Made by a program: the position numbers and the translations under genes | Notes under the pieces: generated by a model | Told to the model about the DNA's origin: nothing | Seen by the model: only the letters and a program-made list of their open reading frames with translations | The model's database searches: none | Part shown: positions 1 through 9,776 of the stretch, piece after piece | How positions within the stretch are numbered: position 1 is the stretch's first letter | How the letters are laid out: each line of letters begins with the position of its first letter | DNA from: Selaginella moellendorffii | Taxonomy: Eukaryota > Streptophyta > Lycopodiopsida > Selaginellales > Selaginellaceae | Reading direction: 5' to 3' | Assembly (NCBI RefSeq): GCF_000143415.4 | Contig: NW_003314371.1 | Coordinates: 517,463-581,462 of the forward strand | DNA: 64,000 nt

Positions 1-1169
1 ACGTAAAATGCCGGTGCTTGGCAAGTGCTGCGGCTGATGTTGCTGTCCTTGCTCCATCTCCGCCAGCATCTCCTGTGCGCGCTCGTAAGACTTAAGGTGC
101 GAGTCGGCACCCCAACGAGCATCTGAGGATGCGGGCATCACGCTCTTGAGTAGCACTTTGGCCTCGTCCACGCGACCTTGCTTCATCAAGCAAATGCCCA
201 GGTTACACATCTTGTTGTTGTCCGGTTCCATGGACAGAGCTTTCCTGCCAATGATCCACAGCTTATGATCAATCGATTCAATGGGATTGCCTACCTGTAG
301 ACTGCCTCCGCTGCGATGAAATCGGATTGCTGCATGTACGCCCAGCCCAGATTCCCCTGCAAAGGACAAGATCGATCGATCGATCGATGAGAAAGAGCAA
401 GAGCAAGAGCAAGAGCAAGAGCAAGAAGTTTCTTTCGCTGACCAGCAAGCGTGTGGCCTCCTGCTCGATGGAAACTTGGAACTTCTTGCCTTGCGAGCGC
501 GCGGTCTTGGTCCGCTTGCCATTGAAGGCGAGGCCCGCGTAGATCAGCTGGAGCTTGTGCTTGAGGAGAGCGATCTGATCGTCCAGCCGGCCACACCTCT
601 GGGAGAGAGAGAATCGCCCAAGTCAGCGATTTCATCGATCCATGTCCGAGAGACTGGATTTGGGGGAAAAAGGGGGCTTACCTTGTAGAGATCGAGGAGG
701 ACATTGTCCAGCGACTCCTGGGCTTGATCCGAGCAGCGCCCGCGCAGCGATTTGATGGCCTCGATCGCCTCCTCGGGCCGGTTCTGCTGCTTCATCACGA
801 TCGCCATGTCCTTGAGCGCGCTGTCCACGCGGTCGCCCGCATTGATCGCCGCCCAGAAGAGCGCGATGGCCTTGTCCGGCTCCTTGTCCACCAGCTGCCA
901 AAAGGGGGTTCTCTCAGAGATGCGATGCGAGACAGTGCGCGACCGATCGATCGATCGATCGGATGGAATTGGTCCCTTTCTTTTACCTGGACGTGCTTGG
1001 CGCGGACGTAGGGCGAGTCCCCCAGCGGCACCTTGTGGATGACGTGAAAGGAATCGGCGCGCGAGGGAGGGCGCTTGCCGGCGGCGACGAGCGGCTTGAC
1101 CGGTGAGCAGGGCGCCGATTTGCTCATCCTGGGATGCGGGGGAAGATTGCTGGAGCTGCTGTTCCACAT
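1..1169 (-). CDS. SDI1/MS5-like TPR protein (partial, runs off the left edge)
   Basis: Plant-specific tetratricopeptide-repeat protein of the SULFUR DEFICIENCY INDUCED 1 / MALE STERILITY 5 family. Five exons can be placed: 1169-987, 894-682, 598-443, 356-295 and 244 to the edge. The first four keep frame across GT-AG introns. Family signatures are visible: FHVIHKVPLGDSPYVRAKH near the N-terminus, ALFWAAINAGDRVDSALKDM in the first TPR, then NLGWAYMQQSDF and MCNLGICLMKQGRVDEAK in later repeats. The start at 1169 precedes a Ser/Pro-rich leader. Family members act in sulfur metabolism or meiosis; which role applies here cannot be told. The C-terminus lies outside the window. A broken inverted copy lies at 6017-6835. 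Family assignment is firm; the subfamily is not. Confidence 0.88.
370..427. repeat. Simple repeats inside intron 3 of the SDI1-like gene
   Basis: An (ATCG)n tract at about 370-387 is followed by a GAGCAA hexamer tract at about 393-427, both inside an intron of the minus-strand gene. A second (GATC)n tract lies in intron 1 at about 943-961. Confidence 0.9.
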
Positions 1170-1521
1170 TCTCCTTTCCTCCGCGATCGCTGGAGCGCGC
1201 TAGCAGCTAGAAAATCGAGAGGAGCGAGAGCGGGAGGAGAGCGCGCGAGAGAAAGAAGAAGAAGGAGAGAGATTTTCTAACAGCCACAATCCGTGCTCTG
1301 CTGCCCGTTGGAGCACTTTAGGGCAAGCGCTCTCCCAACGGTCGAATCCTGGTGCGTACGGTATCGCGCGTACGGAGGGAGCGTACGGCGCGGTGGAGCA
1401 TATTTGGAGAATTAGATCCGCTTGTTCTCCTCGCAAGTTGGATGGCTTCGTTCCAGACAAGAAAGAATTTTTCCAGTTGAATCACTGTGATTTTTGTTTG
1501 TTTGTTTTTTTCTTTCATGAG

Positions 1522-2652
1522 CTACTTATTTGGTTCTTTGTTGCGAGAGAGCGAGTCGCGGATGAGAGTGTGCGTGAGCTCCTTGGGCAATCCCATGACG
1601 CTGTCAAGAGTTCCAATCTAGAAAAACCAAAGCAAAGGCACGCTTTTGGTTTGGTGCTTGGATTCTTCAAACCGGAAATTCGTTTTACCATGGACTGGAC
1701 AAATGGAGAGACGAGGGGATGCTCCACCAGGAGGCCGCCGGCGGCATACAGGACCGACCCTTCCTTGATCTGAAACAACAAACGAGTAAAGTTTTGGAAT
1801 CCTTGCCAAGCTCTCGGGAAGGCAAAGCAAAAGACAAATAGCTATTTACCAGATCGTCGATTACTTGCTCGGGAATAGGATGGAAGTAAATCTGCGAAGA
1901 AGAAACCAAGCTCGAGAAAGACCAAAAAAAAAAAGAAGCTTTGGTTTTCTTGCCTCGGCTTTGTCGATGCTACCATTGCTGACTCCAGTGGTCACATTTG
2001 TCACAAGCACGGCACTCACTGTGATGGCTGGGTCTCGCGCGTAGCCTGCCAAAACAAAGCATGGAAGAATCACAAAGTGCAAACGAAGAACCACGTAAGA
2101 ATGAATCTCAAGCTTACCAGCGATGAAGGTGCGAGCTTCGTCGCCATTCAATGGCTTCTCGCGCACAACACCTCCGTTCACCACGACCGGTATTTTCAAG
2201 AACGAGGGAGATTAGACAACGTTGTACGAGCGACAGGAATAAGAACTCACCTGGTCCGCGGTGATGAGAAGAACTTCTTCGTCCGAAGTTTCGAGGCTTG
2301 TGATCCGTGGCAAGATAGCTTGAGCCTGCGAAAACCGCTGATGGTTGATGCGCGTGAACTTAAAGACGTCTCACCTTGGCGTGAGCAAGCGCCATGACCA
2401 GCTCTTCCGGAGTTTCTCTTCGAATGGCACGCTCATCGATGTCCGCCGACTGGAAAAAGAAGAGTATGAGAAGGAAAAAGAAGAGAGAGAGGCTACCATC
2501 ACAGTGAAGTTGTAACCCATCTCTCGAAGAACCGCTTGCCGCGTTTGTGAGGAAGAACCCAGTATGATCTACCAAAGGAAAATGGCGGTGGAACGCTTGT
2601 ATATCGATCGAACACCGCATACCTTGACACTCCCGAGCTCTTCCAAGCCCAT
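1522..2652 (-). CDS. Maf-like nucleotide pyrophosphatase (one splice acceptor looks broken)
   Basis: Member of the Maf/HAM1-fold nucleoside triphosphate pyrophosphatases, which hydrolyse non-canonical or modified NTPs. Nine exons give about 210 aa, normal for plant Maf: 2652-2623, 2568-2497, 2449-2375, 2325-2251, 2187-2118, 2045-1954, 1891-1850, 1769-1689 and 1617-1522. Key motifs are ILGSSSQTRQAVLREMGY at the N-terminus (substrate-loop signature), SADIDERAIRRETPEELVMA, LITADQ, REKPLNGDEARTFIAG, TNVTTGV, YFHPIPEQVIDDL, GSVLYAAGGLLVEHPLV and TLDSVMGLP. Intron 6 uses a GC donor. The acceptor before exon 5 reads CG (2189-2188) where AG is expected, so this copy may splice abnormally. The start codon lies 37 bp from that of the divergent methyltransferase gene. 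Confidence 0.88.
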
Positions 2653-2689
2653 TCTTACACAAGTTTAGGGCACCCAGAGGCGCTGAGCC
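2653..2689. promoter_or_regulatory. 37-bp gap between two divergent start codons, with telo-box-like core
   Basis: The Maf gene starts at 2652 (minus) and the methyltransferase at 2690 (plus). The gap contains TTTAGGGCACCCAGAG; its complement carries CCCTAAA, a telo-box-like hexamer/heptamer common in plant housekeeping promoters. The two transcripts' 5' ends must overlap or start inside the other gene. The TTAGGGCACCC core recurs near 8199 and, slightly altered, near 8955 next to the broken methyltransferase copies. Confidence 0.55.
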
Positions 2690-3748
2690 ATGGCTGAGGA
2701 CGTTCGCTCCTACCTCGAGCCTTCATACTGGTAAGCCGTTAGCAACTTTGGTGGATCATCATCCCTTGCAGGGACGAGAGGTTTTCCAGGGAGAGCCACT
2801 ACGAGTGGTTCAAGGACTACTCCCAGTTCCAGCATTTGATCCACGCTCATTGCAGTGGCAAAAACGCAAAGGTACGTGTTTGGCTAAGCAAGGCGCTGGT
2901 TTCCTCACGTAGAGGAGGAGTTCACACTAGATTTTGGAACTTGGATGTGGCAACTCGCGCATGAGCGAAGATATGTACCGAGACGGCTTCACGGACATCA
3001 CAGCGACTGATCTCTCGCCTGTGGCTGTGGAGAGCAAGCGACGGAGATGCTCCGACTTGAACTATGGTATTCTTCTCGGCATTTCTTCTTTTCAGCTTTG
3101 TCATTCTTGTCTCTCCAGGCATCAAAGTTCTTGTAGCTGATATCATGGACATGCCATTCAAGGACGCGAGCTTCGACGTTGTGATCGAGAAGGGAGTGAT
3201 GGTATGATACAGAGATAGTGTTTGGCTTTTATATCGGATCAAAATCAAAGGAACAAACAGGATGTTCTCTTCGTGGACAGCGGGAGTCCCTGGGATCCAG
3301 AGCCCCAAACAAGAGCCCGAGTTGACGCGACGCTCAAAGAGGTACACCGAGTTCTTGGAGCGAATGGTGTTTTCATCTCAATAGCATTTGGCCAGGCAAG
3401 AAAGACTTTGATCTTAGAGCTTCTACTCTCTTTTTAACTCTTTGCCTTGACAGCCTCACTTTCGACGCCCCTTTTTCGAGGCCAGTGGCTTCGAGTGGTC
3501 CATGGAGTACTCAACCTTTGGAGACTCGTTCCACTATTATTTTTATACGCTAAGAAAGGTTGTCTCTTTCCTCCCCGATCAATCTTTAAAACGCTCTAAC
3601 ATCGTTTCACCAGGGAATGGCCAGAAAGGTTTTGCCTCGAGACTCGATGGAAATCACAAGCATTGACATGGTGCAGGAGCAAATGGATGACGAAGATTAT
3701 ATCATGAGAACCATGATGGTCGATGACGACAAAACCACGTCCAGTTGA
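2690..3748 (+). CDS. EEF1AKMT4-like SAM-dependent methyltransferase
   Basis: Class I (seven-beta-strand) methyltransferase resembling EEF1AKMT4, the methyltransferase domain associated with ECE2 that modifies a lysine of elongation factor 1A in animals; the substrate here is inferred only. Seven exons give about 244 aa: 2690-2730, 2772-2871, 2931-3066, 3119-3201, 3261-3395, 3454-3558 and 3614-3748. Visible motifs are YEWFKDYSQF near the start, the SAM-binding loop ILELGCGNSRMSEDMY, the acidic end of strand 2 in ITATDLSP, ADIMDMPF, SFDVVIEKGVMDVLF (motif IV/post-I region) and PHFRRPFFEASGFEW. The intron after FGQ uses a GC donor. Two broken copies lie at 8190-8757 and 8944-9748; this is the only open one. 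Confidence 0.87.
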
Positions 3749-4185
3749 TCGATCATTCCAAATGTCCTCGAGGTCCGAAACACTCTCGCAGCCTATATCC
3801 CCATCGTGTAACTGGCATGCAGTGAAGGCCGTCCAGGCAACATTGTCGCATGGCGGGCCAAATCCTTGGCGAGCACCCACTCGCACCACACACCCCGCCG
3901 ACCAGCACGCTGCTCTAGTGTGGCAGCACGCCAAAGTCGATGCAGCGCCATCCGGGGTCCAAATCGCCGCAGTGCTTGCAAGCGAGAAGAGCGCTCAAGA
4001 ACGATGTCTCATAGGGCCAAACCGACGTAGCAGCACGCTTGCAATCCCCACAGCTCGAGCACCACGCTATCATGGGGCACTGTGTCCAAGACTATCAAGC
4101 AACCGGAACGTCCGATCCTGGCAGTTCAGACGTTTCTTTCTGGCATTCTCACAAAGGTGGCCTCCGCTTCCAGAAGATAGATATA
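3725..4185 (-). pseudogene. PPR gene fragment, 3' end copy (broken)
   Basis: This stretch aligns base for base, with many small indels, to the 3' end of the intact PPR gene (about 9741-10290). Shared landmarks include GATCGATCATTCCAAATGTC just after the methyltransferase stop and TGTAACTGGCATGCAG. The minus-strand reading frame is broken. It lies directly behind the methyltransferase in both places, so gene pair and spacer were duplicated together. Confidence 0.8.
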
Positions 4186-4680
4186 TGCACAGGCGGTCCG
4201 TCTGGAGTCCGAGGTAGTGGACAAAACGCCCGTGGTCGTGAAGATGCTGGCTGGAGCTGGATTCGTGGGCGATGCCAGGAACGTTTTTGAGAGCTGCAAG
4301 AGTTCGCGTAAGGATCCGGTGTCGTGATCAAGGCGTATGCACAGCATGGAAACATGGCGGAAGTTATCGATATTTTCCGGGGACCGTCACCTTAGTGAGT
4401 GCATTCTCATCGCTTGCAGCCGGGCCGGTTTGCTGGAGGAATCCATCTACCAGTTTGGATCTATGAGCTCGGATCACTGGCTCGCTGGGTGTAAGATCCA
4501 CAGAACGAGCGAGGAAACTCTGAGAAGGATGGAGTCCCGGTCGGGCGGGCTGTGGAGACGAGGAAGAGGGTGCTCTCGTCTAACCGGGGCGGGAAGAGTG
4601 TCGTGCTCGTGGGATTGTTCGATCCGAGGCGAGCAAGCAGCAGATTGATCAGGATTCGCTCGTCATTCTCACCAGATGCC
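4186..4680 (+). pseudogene. Second PPR fragment, plus strand (broken)
   Basis: Plus-strand translation shows PPR-like pieces in shifting frames: KMLAGAGFVGDARNVFE, VIKAYAQHGNMAEVIDIF, ILIACSRAGLLEESIYQF and LAGCKIHR. Frame changes and stops separate them, so no protein is expected. The homology to the 9.7-11.5 kb PPR gene stops near 4185, so this is the remnant of a different PPR gene in opposite orientation. Nothing convincing was recognised from about 4680 to 5075; the long antisense frame at 4461-5093 has no family signature. Confidence 0.65.
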
Positions 4681-5075
4681 CGAAGATGAAGATCCAGCAT
4701 CCGGTGGAAGACAAGAGTTGCTCCCCCGGAAGAGGTGTGACTATTTTCTCCGCCTGTGATCTCTTGTCCATGTGGATTGGATTGGCCAAAAAGAACACAA
4801 AGTTCCTCTTTGGGTTCCTTTAGATTTGGAAGAAGAAATATTTGTCCACTACTGACGTACACTATCATCCGGAACAACAAGCCTGGTGGATTTAGCTCAA
4901 GGACGACGAGCTGCTGAACACTAGCACCAAGAGCATCCCAAGAGAAGCTGTGGCGGAAGTGTGCGTCCAGGTACTCACAGCTGAGAAAGTCTAGCACTAC
5001 TTTCGCTGAAGACCAAGTATCAAAGAGTGATGAAGCTAGAATCGAATGATCTACGATGGTTGCTGGCTCTAAACA

Positions 5076-5735
5076 TTGGCCACGATCGAGCAAGCTCCAA
5101 CCACGCTACTTCCATCACTACTTAGCAGCGAATCACCCGGCAAAGTCATCCAAGTCACAGGAGGCATCGCCCTAAAAACAAGAGAGGGGCTGGGGGTAGA
5201 TCTGAGCATCTTTGGGGATGTCAAAGTTCTGCGAACGAGTACCTACGTGGTCCGTTGTGGAGATGGATCATGTGGCACTGTTGTTGATCCACAGAATACT
5301 TTCATGGTGACCATAGTGGGTGGGTTGTGGGGAAAGAGGTGAAAGTTTACCAGCAGGGGAACGAAGTAAAGATCATGTCCTAATCAGATTTGGTACTTCT
5401 CAAGTCTAATGGCCAAAGCATGCTTGCTCCAGTGGTTAACATTGAGGACCCAATCAGCCTATGTGGCATGAAATATATGTTAATTGGGTTATCAGGGCGA
5501 AATGCTAGTCTCCTTCCACGGGAAGGCATTCTCCAAGGCCACGCTCGCATGGATTCATTTATGATAGGTAAGCTCACTTTGCTTTCATTCTTTCTAATGT
5601 TATAGAACAAATGTAGGTTCGAGTGGGTCAAGCAAAGGTGACTCTGGTGGTGGTGTATTCGACATCAACAACCCCAGGATTTTATTGAATATTGGACACA
5701 GTCCCAGCATCACAGATGCGGTTCAAGATCGATAG
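5076..5735 (+). pseudogene. Trypsin-fold peptidase-like gene (broken)
   Basis: The reading starts at about 5076 (MATIEQAPTTLLPSLL) and runs to a stop at 5340. Downstream pieces in other frames continue a chymotrypsin-like fold: DLVLLKSNGQSMLAPVVNI, in the place of the catalytic Asp strand, then IGLSGRNASLLPREGILQG, and KGDSGGGVFDINN, which matches the serine-nucleophile GDSGG signature. A frameshift near 5335 and a stop near 5382 interrupt the protein. The catalytic His segment (usually TAAHC) is not recognisable. Serine peptidase fold is well supported by GDSGG; activity is unlikely. Confidence 0.6.
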
Positions 5736-6016
5736 CGGCATGGATAGTACCAGGTCAAGCAATCAAGGCACCATGATCACGCTCTTCTGTCTATTTATGT
5801 TCTATCTACGTTTGCTTTTTATTCATAGTTATTCAGATTTTCTAGTGTGCTATGTTTACTTTTCAGCGTTGTAATTGATTAAGTGTGCTGTCCTTCGTTT
5901 ATTCACTTGGCTCGACCGGATGTGCCGGAGCCGCTCCAGCCGTTTCAAGTTAAACTTGCCTTGAATTTAGAGTTGCACGCTAGATTTGTTACGATTACCT
6001 GAAAGATGTCATAGGG

Positions 6017-6835
6017 GAATCTGGGCTGGGCGTACACGGAGCATCGCTCGCTCGATGAATCGATTGATCATAAGCTGTGCATCATCAAACCGGACAACAA
6101 CGAGATGTGTAACCTGGGCATCTGCTTGATCAAGCAATGTTGCGTGGACGAGGACAAAGTGCTACTCAAGAGCATAACGAAGGTATCCTCAGATAATCTC
6201 AGGGGCGTAGAATTGCATTTTAAGACTTACGAAATAGCACAGGAGATGGAGAAAGGACAGCAACATCAGGCGTAACACTTGCCAAGCATTGGCATTTTGC
6301 GTCTTTGTGCCCACGCTCCCCAGCTCGAGCAAGAGATTGAAATCCCCTCCAGCAGCAAACCCAGCCGGAAAGCCAGCAGATGCCCACGTACGATTCCTGG
6401 GACTACGAAGAGGAGGAGGAGTATAATCTTGATCTTGCGGTAGAGGCGCTCAAGAAGAAGCTGGAGCTGCTGTGCGTCAATGCAAACTCCAATGCCAAAC
6501 AACAGCCTAAACTTCTCCGCCATCGCCAAAAGTTATTTCTTATTCATTCTCCTGATGGTCGATCGACCCATGATGGCTCTCGTTTTGGTTGCAGCAGCTC
6601 CTCGTGGCAATACTTCTCTACGACCACCACCCGGAATCTCCAAGTCGGCGGCTTCCTCTCCCGTAAAGCAGCAGCTGCTTAGCGGAGGAGCTAGGGATGA
6701 TCGCAAGGCCACCGCCCTCGAGTTCTTTCACCTCTTCGTCATTCCAGGAGCAATTGCAGCAGCTGCAGGAGCAGAACCGGCTACTTTGCGTGTTCCAGGA
6801 CATCACCGCCACCACCAGCCCTCTTGCTCGTTAAT
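6017..6835 (+). pseudogene. Inverted broken copy of the SDI1/MS5-like gene (3' half)
   Basis: From about 6017 the DNA follows exons 4-5 of the gene at 1-1169 but on the opposite strand: NLGWAYTEHRS, then MCNLGICLIKQCCVDEDKVLLK, then QEMEKGQQHQ followed by a stop. Further downstream come an acidic stretch (YEEEEEYNLDLAVEALKKK) and QNRLLCVFQDITA, which resembles the conserved C-terminal RRLxVFQDIT segment of the family. This copy therefore also previews the C-terminus that the main gene loses at the window edge. Exons 1-3 are absent, so it is a truncated pseudogene. Between 5736 and 6016 nothing was seen. Confidence 0.75.
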
Positions 6836-7147
6836 GGGTTTATCGCTCCCATCAGCGATGCGACACCTCAGTCGCTCAGATCTGTGTCTTTAAAATTTGT
6901 AGCGATTCCTTCTTAAGCAAACGGAAATTGCCACAAATGCTCCACAATATCCTCGGCGTACATGAAGCCAGAACTTAAGATTGATTAAGAAAACTCTTGC
7001 CGTTCACATGTATGCAGAACATGCAGGATGGATCTCTTTCGTCCTTGGCTACGTAGAGCCTATTTTGCACAGTTGAAGCTCTTCCATGTTAATCTCGAAG
7101 TCCAAAATTTAGTTCAGTAACTATTCGCTTATCAAACGACCACCTTT
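6836..7147. other. Intergenic, no feature seen
   Basis: About 310 bp between the broken SDI1-like copy and the 3' end of the unrecognised gene at 7148. No reading frame or repeat stands out. Confidence 0.6.
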
Positions 7148-8110
7148 CTATGCCATGGTAGGCCGATACTGTGCCACCGCCTGGAGTCGCCCTGGGTATT
7201 TTACTCGGTACCAGTCCTTCTTGTAGGCCTCCATGAAAAACACCGTGGCGTTGTCGATGGGGAGCCCATAGACACTACCATCCTCGTCTGTCCTGACAAC
7301 AATCCCACTCACCCTGAGCTCCTTGGCCGAGTCCCATCTCACGATAATATCGCCCGTTTGGACACCAGGTACGATGCCAGCCGGTTCATTTGATAGGTAG
7401 AGCTTCTTGATGATCGCAGGGAGCTCAACTCCCCCAGCCCCATCCTGCGCCCGCCGCACAAAAACTGCCTCTTCGTTTTGAGGCCCACCCGGCATGAGGG
7501 GCACCCCAGGCAGTTTCAGCTGAATCAGAAAAACAGCCAATCAGGGTGAATCAGGATTTTGAAGCAGCAGCTTACAGGTTCCAAGAGCTCAACAGCAGCC
7601 ACCCAGGGGTGCACCAGGGAAACAACTTCGCCTTTCACAGTCTGCCCATTGATCGTCACAGTAACTTCTTCGCCTTCCTTCCACACAATCGTGTCTTTGT
7701 AGCCCACAACGATGCACGTCGGTTGTGGGCTCAGTGCTAAGGTCGTATCAGGGAGTCCAATGAAGAGTGCAGTACCTTTATTGTCACAGGTGCCCACAAA
7801 CCGCAGCAGATCCAATGCGCCAGGAGGCGGGTTCACAGCCGTCGTCACAGAGAAAGAACCAGATACTATGGAGGTCGTCATGGAGGAAGAACCAGATACC
7901 ATGGAGGTCGTCATGGAGGAAGAACCAGAAACCATAATCTTCATATGCGCCTCTATTTGCTGTGAAAGCTAATGAGGTTGTCATTCCCAATCGAAGCTAT
8001 TTACTTACCTCAAGTTTCCTCTGCATCTCATCCAGCCTCGCATCCAGATTCTTCCGCTGCATCTCATCCAGCTTCTTCCGCTGCATCTCATCCAGATTCT
8101 TCCGCTGCAT
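7148..8110 (-). CDS. Unrecognised protein with MQRK heptads and decapeptide repeats
   Basis: Three exons join cleanly: 8110-8009, 7959-7576 and 7519-7148, giving about 285 aa. Residues 1-34 are short repeats of MQRKNLDE type, likely helical. Residues about 42-75 hold three near-identical ten-residue repeats (MVSGSSSMTT type) encoded by 30-bp tandem DNA repeats. The rest is a beta-rich-looking domain (FVGTCDNKGTALFIG, GEEVTVTINGQTVKGEVV, GDIIVRWDSAKELRVSGIVV). I do not recognise the family. A distant chymotrypsin-like fold related to the broken gene at 5076 is possible but weakly supported. The 5' end is duplicated at 8758-8943 beside another methyltransferase copy. Confidence 0.6.
7846..7936. 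repeat. 30-bp tandem repeat, three copies, inside a coding exon
   Basis: The unit GAGGTCGTCATGGAGGAAGA plus ten more bases repeats in direct tandem. It keeps the reading frame of the minus-strand gene and encodes the Ser/Thr/Met-rich decapeptides. Confidence 0.85.
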
Positions 8111-8189
8111 CTGAAAGCAGCAGCAACCTGAAGGACAAGGCACGAGTTATAGGAACGCAAGGGCTCAGTTCCTGCAAGCTTCATACCGA

Positions 8190-8757
8190 CAAAACTTTAG
8201 GGCACCCCACCTAGAAATAGCAACTTGCGCTCATTGAGATTTTGGAACTTGCGCGCATGAGTACCAAGACGGCTTCACGGACATACATTGACTGATCTCT
8301 CGCCTGTGGGCAAGCGACGGAGATGCTCCGACTTGAATATGGTATTCTTCTCGGCATCAAAGTTCTTGTAGCTGATATCATGGACATGTCATTCAAGGAC
8401 GCGAGCTTCGAGGTCGTGATCGGGTATGATACAGAGACTTTTAAATCCGATCAAAATCAAAGGAAGGATGGGTTTCAAACAGGATGTTCTCTTCGTGGAC
8501 AGCGGGAGTCCCACCCCAAGAGTTGGCGCGACACTCAAAGAGGTACACCGAGTTTGGTCAGGCAAGAAAGACTTTGCGTTCCACTATTATTTTTATACGA
8601 TGAGAAAGGTTGTCCCTTTTCTCAAACTTTAGAACGCAACGTTTCACCAGAGAAAGATTTCGAGACTCTCTGGAAAGCACAAGCATTGACATGGTGCAGG
8701 AGCAAAGAGATTACTTCATGACAACCATGATGATCGACGACAAGAAAACCATTGAAA
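8190..8757 (+). pseudogene. Methyltransferase copy 2 (broken)
   Basis: A degenerate copy of the gene at 2690-3748. Matching pieces include the promoter core TTAGGGCACCC, the ILELxxR / DGFTD region, GIKVLVADIMDMSFKDASFEVVIG, DVLFVDSGSP and SIDMVQEQ. Exons 1 and 2 are missing. Most of intron 3 has been deleted between short GGCAT direct repeats, and most of exon 6 is gone. Frames are broken, so no enzyme is expected. Confidence 0.85.
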
Positions 8758-8943
8758 GAAGCTACTGGAGGCTTCACAGTAGGAAGAGGATTCACAGGAG
8801 GAGGGTTCGTAGCCGTCGTCACAGAGCCTGTCATTCCCAATTCAAGCTATTTACTTACCTCAAGTTTCCTCAGCATGTCATCCAGCTTCTGCTCAATCTT
8901 GCTCGCAAACAGCTCTGCACTCGTCTTGCTCGTAATTCACGCT
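8758..8943 (-). pseudogene. Fragment of the unrecognised 7148-8110 gene
   Basis: The blocks GGGTTCGTAGCCGTCGTCACAG and GTCATTCCCAATTCAAGC followed by TTACTTACCTCAAGTTTCCTC match the exon 1 / exon 2 region of the gene at 7148-8110. The fragment sits in the same head-to-head orientation beside a methyltransferase copy, so it marks a unit duplication boundary. Confidence 0.75.
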
Positions 8944-9748
8944 AACAGCCTCAGGGCACCCAGAGCCGGTGAGCGATCGTAGCAACCTTGACGGATCATC
9001 TTCCTCACAGGGTTTCCAGACTCCAGCGTTTGATTCATGCTCACGGTACGAGTTCATTCACAGCGAGCGGATTATCTGGAAGGGAACTTGGATGTGGCAA
9101 CTCGCGCACGATATGTACCAAGATGGCTTCACAGACATCACAGCGACTGATCTCTCGCCTGGAGCGGAAGCGACGGAATGCTCCGACTTGTGGCATTCCT
9201 GGCATCACATGCCACTCAAGGACGCGAGCTTCGACATTGTGATCGAGAAGGTAGGATACAAAGATAGTGTTTGGCTTTTAGATCGGATCAAAACTAAAGG
9301 AAGGATGGGTTTTAAAGAGGATGTTCAGCGGGAGTCCCTGAGATCCCGAGATGACGCGACGCTCAATGGGGTACACGGAGTTCTTGAAGCAATGATCTTT
9401 TCATCTCTATCGCATTTGGCAAGATCGAAAACTTGGATCTTAGAGCTGCTCTCTTCTGACTCTTTGCCTTAAGCCTCACCTATTTCGAGGCCAGTGGCTT
9501 CGAATGGTCCATGGAGTACTCAACCTTTGGAGACTCGTTCCACTATTATTTTTATAAGCTAAGAAATGTTGTCTCTTTCCTCCCCGATCAAACTTTAAAA
9601 CGCTCTAACATCAGGGAATGGCCAGAAAGGTTTTGCTTCGAGAGTCGACGGAAATCACAAGCAATGAGATGGTGCAGGAGCAAATGCATGACGAAGATTA
9701 TCTCATGAGAACCATGATGATCAACGACGACAGAACCACGTCCAGGTG
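8944..9748 (+). pseudogene. Methyltransferase copy 3 (broken)
   Basis: A second degenerate copy of the 2690-3748 gene, better kept than copy 2. It holds GTWMWQLAHDMYQDGFTDITATDLSPG, DASFDIVIEK, DVQRESLRSR, FEASGFEWSMEYSTFGDSF and ITSNEMVQEQ-type sequence. The start codon and first exon junctions are damaged, the SAM loop has lost residues, and frames shift several times. It is followed after about 30 bp by the intact PPR gene, reproducing the layout behind copy 1. Confidence 0.85.
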
Positions 9749-9776
9749 ATCGATCATTCCAAATGTCCTCAAAGTT

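Noticed and set aside
4461-5093. Long antisense frame of 210 codons
   Set aside because: No conserved features; it overlaps PPR fragments and the protease remnant on the other strand.
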